Below, one piece after another: positions 50,444-57,864 of a stretch of 64,000 nucleotides of DNA (positions within the stretch are counted from its first letter, which is position 1; every line of letters starts with the position of its first letter). The DNA is from JADKCL01 sp031424495. Its GTDB lineage: Bacteria > Bacteroidota > Bacteroidia > J057 > JADKCL01. The stretch covers positions 1 through 64,000 of the forward strand of contig JANPHP010000485.1 in NCBI GenBank assembly GCA_031424495.1, read 5' to 3'. The position numbers and the translations under genes are program-made. Below the pieces are notes generated by a model, which saw only the letters and a list, made by a program, of their open reading frames with translations, did no database searches and was not told where the DNA came from.

Positions 50444-50481
50444 GGTTCAAAATTTGTTTGTAGTTGAATCCAAAAAGTCAA

Positions 50482-50862
50482 TCATTCCTCCTCCACATCC
50501 AAATTCAGGAGGTGCAATACCCGATGAATCGCAGGTGCCAACAATACAGCCGCTGTCGTCAAAAACGCAATTCCACTAAACAGGGCATACAGTGAGGCGA
50601 AGATCTTTGCAGCATCAGTCTGCATCGGCGTCACAGGTCCCATGCCCGTGAGGATCATGCTCGCATTGTAAAAGCCATCGATCAGGGAGACATCGCCAAA
50701 ATAGCAGTAGCCTACGATTCCGATCAGCAACGAAAACGAGATAATCACACTTGCATAAGCCAAAAAGCGCAACTGCCGATGGGCAAATTGTTTCCTGCTC
50801 AAGAGGGGCTGCCGCCTGTGCTCAAAGTTTCTCCCGATCCTAGTTTTAGGCCTTTCTTTCAT
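50482..50862 (-). CDS. two-helix ion-channel-like pore protein
   Basis: A 126-residue membrane protein. A basic N terminus (MKERPKTRIGRNF...) precedes transmembrane helix 1 (about 33-55, YASVIISFSLLIGIVGYCYFG). A re-entrant region (DVSLIDGFYNASMILTGMGPVTPMQTD) follows, and then transmembrane helix 2 (about 88-112, IFASLYALFSGIAFLTTAAVLL). The layout is that of the Ion_trans_2 pore domain, but the filter reads LTGMGPV in place of TVGYG. The start overlaps the end of the esterase gene by four bases, so the two are coupled. Ion selectivity is not predictable. Confidence 0.75.
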   Translation of the reverse strand: MKERPKTRIGRNFEHRRQPLLSRKQFAHRQLRFLAYASVIISFSLLIGIVGYCYFGDVSLIDGFYNASMILTGMGPVTPMQTDAAKIFASLYALFSGIAFLTTAAVLLAPAIHRVLHLLNLDVEEE

Positions 50863-52385
50863 CGCTTCAAGATAACGATCTTATTGGTGATTCGCAGTCC
50901 GTCCATGTTCAATTGAAGGGCAAAAATGCCCGTTGCAAGGTGGTCGACGGGGAGCGTGCGCAGGAGCAATCCATCTGTCACGCCACTCCAAGAAGCTACT
51001 CTTTTCCCTTGCATATCAATCATTTCCAATAGATAATCTCCTGCTGGAAAATTCACACCTTGCAATTGAAAATCTTGTAGGTCACCTACCGTTGCAATCC
51101 GCAATTCAGGAGTAATTCCGAGCTCAGATCCAAGCCCTACAGGCCCCACAACGACTTGCAATAGTGCAGGATCTGCGGCCGCGTCCAGATAGCTGAATGC
51201 GCGCGCTGTAATCGTGCGCAATCCCAGCGTCTGCCATTGGATATCAATGGTATTGGCGTTAGGATTGGCCGACACGATCGTGCCGCCATTGACGGTCCAG
51301 CACCAGTGATGACCAGCTTGAAACGGCACCGAGTAGGTCTCTATTGCATTGGGATATGAATATCCAATTCCCGAAATCGCACCCGTCACGGGCTTCAAGA
51401 AATTCCACAAAAAATCGCGTGTATCCACCAGAATAGGATTCCAATATTGCGTGGGGCCGCCGACAAAATTGTTGGCGACGACTGTGCCCCAGACATTGTG
51501 GCCCTCTCCCGGAAATGGAACAAATTCGCTGTAAATGCCTAGGTGCTGCAAGCGTGGATGGATCAATGATGAACCATAAACTGCGGGCAAAGTGATCAAT
51601 GCGGTGAAGGGATATCCATAACCATAAGGCACCACGGGATCCAAATCCCCGTGAAATGAAATCATCGGCGTGCTTTCGCTGGGTTCGATCCATGAGGTGT
51701 CGCCGATGGCGCCCCAAGCGTTGACAAGCGCTTTGACCTTGGTGGAATGGTTGTAAGTATTGCCACTGCAAGTCTTGCAACCCAAATCAGGCGCAATAAA
51801 AGGAAGCCCTGAAGCATAACTGCTCGCAGGGCGCTCGGCCTCGCTCATGTATTGAGAGTGCATCGCGGAGATGCTACCCGCACTCACGCCACCCGCAAAA
51901 ACCCAATTGGTATCGATGCGAAAACTATCTGCAAATTCCTTGAAATACCGTATCGCCGCGCTCCAATCCTGCACCGCACGATAGACGGCCCGCTCCCCCG
52001 AACTGCCGTCGGCGACATTCATGCCGAGGCGATAATTGATGCTCGCGGTTACAAAGCCTTTGCGCGCAAAGGAATCGCACAGCGAACGCGCGTCTTCATC
52101 CTCCTTGGCGCCGATGAGAAATCCGCCGCCAAAGGCAAACATGATGAGCGGCCTGCGGGCGAGCGTATCGCCGAGGGGCTCGTACAAATCAAGCTTGAGG
52201 TCTTGGGTGACCGTGACATTCTCATTGACATAGACGGCCGGAATCGCTTGCGCTGTACCATAGACGATATCAGCAGTCTTCTGGACTTGGAAAATGGCTT
52301 GGCGGTAGCGCAACGTGTCACAGGTCTGCGCGTGAGCCGACATGGTGAGCAGCAGTGCGAATATGAGCAGAGATAACGTGCGCAT
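50859..52385 (-). CDS. T9SS-secreted alpha/beta-hydrolase (carboxylesterase-like)
   Basis: A 508-residue secreted esterase with signal peptide ending AHAQ. The hydrolase domain (about 45-345) has the oxyanion block MFAFGGGFLIG, the nucleophile elbow GGVSAGS with S168, an acid HGDLDPVVP and the histidine GEGHNVWG. A PKD-like beta domain follows (about 350-420, HHWCWTVNGGTIVSANPNAN). The last 80 residues form a T9SS sorting domain (LLEMIDMQGKRVASW, LPVDHLATGIFALQL). It is the first gene of a three-gene unit with the pore protein and the helical-repeat protein. Confidence 0.92.
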   Translation of the reverse strand: MRTLSLLIFALLLTMSAHAQTCDTLRYRQAIFQVQKTADIVYGTAQAIPAVYVNENVTVTQDLKLDLYEPLGDTLARRPLIMFAFGGGFLIGAKEDEDARSLCDSFARKGFVTASINYRLGMNVADGSSGERAVYRAVQDWSAAIRYFKEFADSFRIDTNWVFAGGVSAGSISAMHSQYMSEAERPASSYASGLPFIAPDLGCKTCSGNTYNHSTKVKALVNAWGAIGDTSWIEPSESTPMISFHGDLDPVVPYGYGYPFTALITLPAVYGSSLIHPRLQHLGIYSEFVPFPGEGHNVWGTVVANNFVGGPTQYWNPILVDTRDFLWNFLKPVTGAISGIGYSYPNAIETYSVPFQAGHHWCWTVNGGTIVSANPNANTIDIQWQTLGLRTITARAFSYLDAAADPALLQVVVGPVGLGSELGITPELRIATVGDLQDFQLQGVNFPAGDYLLEMIDMQGKRVASWSGVTDGLLLRTLPVDHLATGIFALQLNMDGLRITNKIVILKR

Positions 52386-52498
52386 CGATCGTGTATTTGC
52401 AGGGAAAGGTAGGAAAATTCTGGGATGGATGCTTGATTTCTGCCGAATTGGTCAAAAGGATGCAGGTCCCGAGGGGGAGAAGCCACTTTGCAGCGGTC

Positions 52499-52529
52499 TT
52501 GCAAAAAAAGTCTACCCTGTGTATCTTCG
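52499..52529 (+). promoter_or_regulatory. -33/-7 promoter abutting the Rpn-nuclease start
   Basis: TTG, 20 bases, TATCTTCG (a 7-of-8 match to TAnnTTTG). Four bases separate the box from the ATG at 52534, so the mRNA is probably leaderless. This choice of promoter supports the late ATG over upstream frames. Confidence 0.6.
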
Positions 52530-52533
52530 CAGT

Positions 52534-53460
52534 ATGTCAAAGTACATCAATCCATATACCGATTTTGGTTTCAAAAAACTCTTTGGAGAAGAAGCCAATA
52601 AGGATTTGTTGATAGACTTTCTCAATCAATTGCTGCCGCCGCATCATCAGATTGCAAAGCTGCAATTCAAGAACAATGAAAAACTATCGGATCTTCCCGA
52701 TCAGCGCAAGGCTTATTTTGATATCCATTGCAAGTCCAAGACCGGCGAGCAGTTCATCGTCGAGATGCAAAAAGCGAAGATGAACTTTTTCAAGGATCGA
52801 TCTTTGTTCTATTCGACCTTTCCGATTCGCGACCAAGCTAAGCGCGCCAAGCATTGGGACTTCAAACTCAACGATGTCTACTTCATCGCCATTTTGGACT
52901 TTGAATACGACGAAAACGAAGAACGCCGCAAGTTTCTGCGCCATGTGCAGCTGAAAGACCAAGATGGCGACCTGTTTTACAACAAGTTGCATTTCAAATT
53001 TTTGCAAATGCCGCTGTTCAAGAAGAAAGAACATGAGTTGGAATCACATTTCGACAAGTGGGTCTACTTCTTGAAGAATCTGAGCAAATTCGAGCGAATT
53101 CCAGCCATTCTGAAAGAACCGATTTTTGAAAAGGCTTTTCACACAGCCGAAATGTCCAATATGACTCAAGCGCAATATGAGGCTTATGAGCGCAGTTGGC
53201 TTGACTATTCGACCATGAATGCCGTCGTCAACAGCGCAATCGACCAAGGCTTGGAGAAAGGAATTAAGCAGGGAATTGAGAAAGGGGTGGAGATTGGCCG
53301 TGAAGAAGAGAAACTCAAAAGTCAAGAAGAGGCAGAAAGAAAGGAGCGTGAACTTATCTTGCGCATGCATGCGAAAGGCCAGAGCCCTGGCGAAATCGCG
53401 GACCTTACAGGCATCGAGGTCGAAAGGATCATCGAAATCATCGCCGACATACAGGATTGA
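52534..53460 (+). CDS. Rpn-family PD-(D/E)XK nuclease (transposase-like)
   Basis: A 308-residue protein of the recombination-promoting nuclease family. The N-terminal block is YINPYTDFGFKKLFGEE. The catalytic core is DIHCKSKTGEQFIVEMQ, with the D and the E-x-Q of the PD-(D/E)XK fold. The SLFYSTFPIRDQ segment is typical. The C-terminal 80 residues are a coiled coil with repeats KGIKQGIEKGVEIGREEEK and a short helix-turn end (AKGQSPGEIADLTGIEVERI) that may bind DNA. These proteins can promote RecA-independent recombination. The members scatter as single genes through genomes and lack inverted repeats, as here. Confidence 0.9.
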   Translation: MSKYINPYTDFGFKKLFGEEANKDLLIDFLNQLLPPHHQIAKLQFKNNEKLSDLPDQRKAYFDIHCKSKTGEQFIVEMQKAKMNFFKDRSLFYSTFPIRDQAKRAKHWDFKLNDVYFIAILDFEYDENEERRKFLRHVQLKDQDGDLFYNKLHFKFLQMPLFKKKEHELESHFDKWVYFLKNLSKFERIPAILKEPIFEKAFHTAEMSNMTQAQYEAYERSWLDYSTMNAVVNSAIDQGLEKGIKQGIEKGVEIGREEEKLKSQEEAERKERELILRMHAKGQSPGEIADLTGIEVERIIEIIADIQD

Positions 53461-53478
53461 TCGATCCCTACAATATCC

Positions 53479-54618
53479 CTAAAACACCTTCCGCACGATC
53501 CATCCCACCAAGCCTCGTTTGCCGGCCCGTCCGATCAGCCAATTGAGCAGCCATATCCTGTCGCCAACCAAGCGTTGCGCCCAGTATTTTTGGCGCAATT
53601 CTTTGCTGAGTTTCGAATGCAGTGTTTTGCTGTAGCCTTCCAGAAAATTTGTGCTGAAATCCTTTCGTTTGAAGGCTTCTAGGACCCACTTCACGGCGAT
53701 TTGCGCGCTCCACATGGCGTTGCCTAACCCCTCGCCTGTCGCAGGATCGATCAGTGACGCGGCATCGCCACACAACACAAATCCATCTCCACTCATCTGT
53801 ACCCAGCGCGAGCCGAGCGGCAGACCAAAGCCTTGTACCTTGCCGAGCATGCGTGCTTGCGCGAAGCGCTCGCGCAATGCAGGCGCTTGCGCGATGATTT
53901 CGGGGAGTGCCGTTCGCAGTGCGATTTTGCGCTGCGCAATATCCTTGCTCAGCATCCCAAAACCGACGTTGCATTCCGTTGCGCTCACTGGAAAAATCCA
54001 AAAATAGCCCGGCAGACTATCCTTCAACAAATGGATCTCCATCGTGTCGGGTTGCAAGTCGGCAACATCGGCAAAATAGGCCCGCACTGCCGCGCAATGG
54101 TGCTGCGGATCCATCTCAAAACCAGCCAATTGGCGTGCCGTGACGCCATTGGCGCCGTCGCAACCGATGATGAAGCGCGCGCTCAGCATTTGCTTCGCCG
54201 TCTTGATTTCCCATCGATCACCATCACGCACAATCGCCTCAACCGTGGTCGCCGCCAAGAAATCTATCCTCCCATCCGCCAAAGCCTCTTCCAACAGAAA
54301 CGCATCAAAATCCATCCGCCGCGCGCAATATCCCGATGTCGTAAAAGTATAAGTGAATGGTCTCCCATCAGGCGCTACGACTTTGCAAGCGCGAATCGTG
54401 GTCTTCTTGGGCCAAGCTGCCAAAGTTTGCACAGACGAGGGCGAAAGCTCGCGCAGCACGCGCACCGCACGGGCAGGAATGGCATCCCCGCAAACCTTAT
54501 CTCGTGGAAAAACGGCTTTGTCCAACATGACCACACGCAAGCCCGCCCCACGCAAGGCAAGTGCGCAGGTCGCGCCCGCAGGGCCGGCGCCGATGATGGC
54601 GATGTCGTAGGAGACCAC
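53479..54618 (-). CDS. geranylgeranyl-reductase-family FAD oxidoreductase
   Basis: A 379-residue flavoprotein. FAD binding begins YDIAIIGAGPAGATCALALRG, then a KAVFPRDKVCGDAIPARA segment typical of the geranylgeranyl reductase family, then GCDGANG and the second FAD motif GFVLCGDAASLIDPATGEGLGNAM. A trailing region with an amphipathic helix (WLLNWLIGRAGKRGLVG) suggests loose membrane contact. The family reduces isoprenoid chains or hydroxylates polyketide-like compounds using NAD(P)H; which one cannot be told. It is convergent with the Rpn-nuclease gene. Confidence 0.92.
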   Translation of the reverse strand: MVSYDIAIIGAGPAGATCALALRGAGLRVVMLDKAVFPRDKVCGDAIPARAVRVLRELSPSSVQTLAAWPKKTTIRACKVVAPDGRPFTYTFTTSGYCARRMDFDAFLLEEALADGRIDFLAATTVEAIVRDGDRWEIKTAKQMLSARFIIGCDGANGVTARQLAGFEMDPQHHCAAVRAYFADVADLQPDTMEIHLLKDSLPGYFWIFPVSATECNVGFGMLSKDIAQRKIALRTALPEIIAQAPALRERFAQARMLGKVQGFGLPLGSRWVQMSGDGFVLCGDAASLIDPATGEGLGNAMWSAQIAVKWVLEAFKRKDFSTNFLEGYSKTLHSKLSKELRQKYWAQRLVGDRIWLLNWLIGRAGKRGLVGWIVRKVF

Positions 54619-54671
54619 GGTGCAAGATAGGAGCAGAATTTACAGAATTTGTAGAATCATGGGGGACGGTT

Positions 54672-54750
54672 GAATTATTTGCTTTCAGGGTGGGGGTTAG
54701 ATCTGATTGGGCGAATCATTTGCTTTCTGGTTGGGGATTCGATCAGGGGC
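54672..54750. repeat. imperfect tandem direct repeat, 41-bp period
   Basis: Two copies start GAATTATTTGCTTTC and GAATCATTTGCTTTC, 41 bases apart, with TGGGG and GATC words conserved after them. They lie in the 250-bp region between two divergent genes and could affect regulation or reflect slippage. Confidence 0.5.
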
Positions 54751-54836
54751 AATGAATGATGTTCTTTCGCGTGGTTTGATTTGATTTCGTGGAAAGAGTG
54801 GGACTCCGAGAGCTCGTTCGAAATCAGGAATAGCGA

Positions 54837-54867
54837 TTTGAAGTTCCTTGTTCATTTCGTAAATTTC
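54837..54867 (+). promoter_or_regulatory. promoter of the GH13 amylase gene
   Basis: TTTG, 19 bases, then TAAATTTC (7 of 8 match to TAnnTTTG), three bases before the chosen ATG. It supports the later start over the longer in-frame extension. Confidence 0.55.
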
Positions 54868-54870
54868 GGG

Positions 54871-57285
54871 ATGAAAATTCAGTTTTTGCTGTTTCTAGTG
54901 GCATTGAGCTTTTTGGCTTGGGGTTGCAAATCCCATGATGATGCAAGTTCGCCCACCGTGTTTGAGCGGCCTGTGCCCGCAAGCATTGGCTTGTTTTCGC
55001 CCATCCAATTGGCGGCTGACACGACCCTTATTGTTTTGGAGGACTATTTTCCCAACGGTGAATGGCCTGATTCCATCGCAATGAGTGATTTCTTGTCCTT
55101 CAAAGCCGATTCTGTGGCCGGGACGATCACGGTCACCAAAGCCACTGAAGGCCTGCCTTGGTTGTCGACCTTGGACCTGGGATTTGGTAAGCACCACTAC
55201 AATATTTTGGTGCGCCGCTCGCGCGAAGCCGATGTTGTAATCGCTTTTGACCCCAAGGGCAAAACTTTTGAGAAGGTGCAAGTGGCTGGCGAAATCAATG
55301 GATGGAATCCGGAAAACGGGCCGATGACACTACAGGACGGCAAATGGCAAATCCCGATGCGCCTCAACCCTGGCCGCTATCAATATCAACTCGTGATCGA
55401 TGGCAAATGGATGCTCGATCCAGCAAATCCCATCAAAGTATCCAATGGCATTGGCGGTGTGAACTCAGAGTTGGTGGTGGGCGAAGGATTGGGCCGCAGC
55501 GTGGAAAATGTGACCTTGCGCTGGGGAATCGGCAAAGCAGACGATGCGCTGATGATCCTGCCATTCGAGCTTGACACTGCGTTGCACCATTTTTCGGCAA
55601 GCAATGTCTTCGCATTTTGGGAAAATGAGCGCATTCAAGTGATCGAATCAAAAGACTTTCGCGAAGCAAACAATATGATCCAAATTCCGGCTGCCACCAA
55701 GGACAAAAAGCGCAGTCACATTCGCATCTTCGCGCAGGGCGAGCGTTTTTGGACCAATGACTTGCTCATTCCCCTAGAAAATGGCAAGCCCGTGTTGAGC
55801 GCGCAAAATCTCTCGGATGCCGATCCTCACAAAAACATCATCTATTTTATGATGGTGGATCGTTTCAGCAATGGAGACAAATCCAATGATGCGCCACTCC
55901 ACGACGCGCGCGTCGATTACAAGGCCGATTTTCACGGTGGCGACTTGGCTGGCATTGCACAACGTATCAAAGAAGGTTATTTCGATTCGCTCGGCGTGAA
56001 CATGCTTTGGATTTCGCCGATTGTGCGTAATCCGGAAGGCGCCTACCAAGAATACCCAGAGCCACGGCGCTGGTTTTCAGGCTACCATGGCTATTGGCCC
56101 ATTTCCAGCACCCACGTCGATCACCGATTTGGGACCGATCAGGAGCTGATCGACATGGTGAAAGAAGCACATGCGCACGGCATCAAAATCATCCTAGATT
56201 ATGTCGCCAACCATTTGCATGAAGAGCACCCCATGATCAAGGCGCATCCGGAATGGAAAACCGAACTCTATCTCAAAGACTCAGTGCTCAATGTGCGGCT
56301 CTGGGACACCCACCGCATCGGCACTTGGTTTGATACCTTCATGCCGAGCTTGGACTATTCCAAGCCCGAAGTCGTTGAATTTCAAAGTGATTCTGCTTTG
56401 TATTGGGTACAACATTTTGGCCTGGATGGTTTCAGGCAAGATGCCACCAAGCATGTGCCGACTGAGTTTTGGCGCCGCCTCACACAAAAGCTCAAGACGC
56501 AATATATGATTCCTGAAAACAAGGAATTGTACCAAATCGGCGAAACATTTGGCAGCCGTGAATTGATCGGAAGTTATGTTGGTTCGGGATTGTTAAGTGG
56601 TCAGTTTGACTTCAATTATTATTGGACGCTGAAAGGTGTGTTTTCCGGCGGCGAAAAGAACTTTGTGCGCTTGCCTGAGAGCATGGCAGCAAGCGAAACC
56701 GCTTATGGCAGCCACTCCCTCATGGGCAATATTACGGGCAACCATGATATGCCGCGTTTCATCGCCTACGCAGGCGAAGCGATCAGCAACGATGAGGATC
56801 CAAAAGAAGCAGGATGGAACCGCGAGGTGAAGCTCAAAAACAAAGACGGCTACAAACGCTTGCAAATGTTGCAAGCTTGGCTGCTCATGGGCCCAGGCAT
56901 TCCAGTGATGTATTATGGTGATGAAATCGGCATGGTCGGCGCTGGAGACCCTGACAATCGCAGAGATATGATCTTTTCAGGGCTATCGCCCGAGGAGCAG
57001 GAGACCAAAGCTATTGTGAGCAAACTCGCCCACCTTCGCCAAAACAGCATGGCCGTTTTGTATGGCACGACTGAAATATTTGTGCAAGGCAACCTCATTG
57101 CCATGCGGAGGCAATATGTCTCCAAGCCAATTTGGCTCGTCGTAAACTTGGGCAAGACCGACGGCAAATTTACATTTCCGTCCACAAGTGACTTTGAGGC
57201 ATCCACGCTGCTCTTTGGAAAAGGATTTGCTTTGGATGGCGGCGTCTTGGATCTGCCTGCTCTGAGTTTTGAGGTGGTGGAATAA
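54871..57285 (+). CDS. surface GH13 alpha-amylase-family lipoprotein
   Basis: An 804-residue lipoprotein with signal MKIQFLLFLVALSFLAWGC and the post-Cys sequence KSHDDASS. About residues 100-200 form an E-set/CBM48-like domain (VQVAGEINGWNPENGPM). From about residue 330 the (beta/alpha)8 barrel begins with IIYFMMVDRFSNGDKSND. The catalytic residues are D524 (GFRQDATKHV, nucleophile), E558 (QIGETFG, acid/base) and D626 (GNHDMPR). Length and layout resemble neopullulanase/cyclomaltodextrinase-like Bacteroidota enzymes such as SusA/SusG. It should hydrolyse alpha-1,4-glucans at the cell surface or in the periplasm. No Sus receptor genes are next to it. Confidence 0.94.
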   Translation: MKIQFLLFLVALSFLAWGCKSHDDASSPTVFERPVPASIGLFSPIQLAADTTLIVLEDYFPNGEWPDSIAMSDFLSFKADSVAGTITVTKATEGLPWLSTLDLGFGKHHYNILVRRSREADVVIAFDPKGKTFEKVQVAGEINGWNPENGPMTLQDGKWQIPMRLNPGRYQYQLVIDGKWMLDPANPIKVSNGIGGVNSELVVGEGLGRSVENVTLRWGIGKADDALMILPFELDTALHHFSASNVFAFWENERIQVIESKDFREANNMIQIPAATKDKKRSHIRIFAQGERFWTNDLLIPLENGKPVLSAQNLSDADPHKNIIYFMMVDRFSNGDKSNDAPLHDARVDYKADFHGGDLAGIAQRIKEGYFDSLGVNMLWISPIVRNPEGAYQEYPEPRRWFSGYHGYWPISSTHVDHRFGTDQELIDMVKEAHAHGIKIILDYVANHLHEEHPMIKAHPEWKTELYLKDSVLNVRLWDTHRIGTWFDTFMPSLDYSKPEVVEFQSDSALYWVQHFGLDGFRQDATKHVPTEFWRRLTQKLKTQYMIPENKELYQIGETFGSRELIGSYVGSGLLSGQFDFNYYWTLKGVFSGGEKNFVRLPESMAASETAYGSHSLMGNITGNHDMPRFIAYAGEAISNDEDPKEAGWNREVKLKNKDGYKRLQMLQAWLLMGPGIPVMYYGDEIGMVGAGDPDNRRDMIFSGLSPEEQETKAIVSKLAHLRQNSMAVLYGTTEIFVQGNLIAMRRQYVSKPIWLVVNLGKTDGKFTFPSTSDFEASTLLFGKGFALDGGVLDLPALSFEVVE

Positions 57286-57328
57286 TTGATCGACGACGGC
57301 AAGCTAAGGCCGCACAATCGCGCTCACT

Positions 57329-57862
57329 ATGAATAGAAGAGACTTTTTCAAACTCGCAGGGCTAGGCGCTAGCGCCCTTTTCCTCACTCCAACGGTGGTG
57401 ACTGCGGCTTGGACGGATGCTTGGCGGGCAGAAGACGCCGTGAAATTTGCGGTTGCGCAAGCGCAAACCCTCGGCGCCACCTACGCAGATGCACGCATCG
57501 GCCCCTGCGAGCTCACAGGGCACGGCGACGACTTTGCCCCGATTGGCCTACTTGATACCGACCTGCTGGGAATACGGGTGTGCACGCCACAAGGTTGGCG
57601 CAAACTGGTGATCCGAAAATTTGATCAAGCATCCATCAAAGAAAATCTTGCGCTTGCATTTGGCCCTGCATCCGACGCACATACAGAGCGGAAAAACTGG
57701 CTTACTGCCCAATTTTGCAAAGAAAAAGTTCTTGCACACCGCAGCAGCGACCCCACAACCGACACCCAGCTCAATATGGCCATGTTGCGCTACGGGCTAC
57801 CCTTGCCTTCCCCTGAAAACGGTCCTCAAATCCTCTTTTGTGACATCCTCTTGCATCAATAA
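57329..57862 (+). CDS. Tat-exported protein like an isolated TldD/PmbA N-terminal domain
   Basis: A 177-residue protein that begins MNRRDFFKLAGLGASALFL, a twin-arginine signal. The next region, DAVKFAVAQAQTLGATYADARI, and a later DTDLLGIRV..GW resemble the N-terminal domain of TldD/PmbA metallopeptidases, whose full length is about 500 residues; the metallopeptidase C-terminal domain is missing. The frame stays open and has normal codon use, so it is either a genuine short form or a degraded gene. The stop lies two bases before the molybdoenzyme gene, so it is co-transcribed. Confidence 0.7.
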   Translation: MNRRDFFKLAGLGASALFLTPTVVTAAWTDAWRAEDAVKFAVAQAQTLGATYADARIGPCELTGHGDDFAPIGLLDTDLLGIRVCTPQGWRKLVIRKFDQASIKENLALAFGPASDAHTERKNWLTAQFCKEKVLAHRSSDPTTDTQLNMAMLRYGLPLPSPENGPQILFCDILLHQ

Positions 57863-57864
57863 TC

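Noticed and set aside
52342..52533. N-terminal extension of the Rpn nuclease
   Set aside because: The extension has no similarity to the family and is overlapped by the leaderless promoter. The family start YINPYTDFGF begins right after the ATG at 52534.
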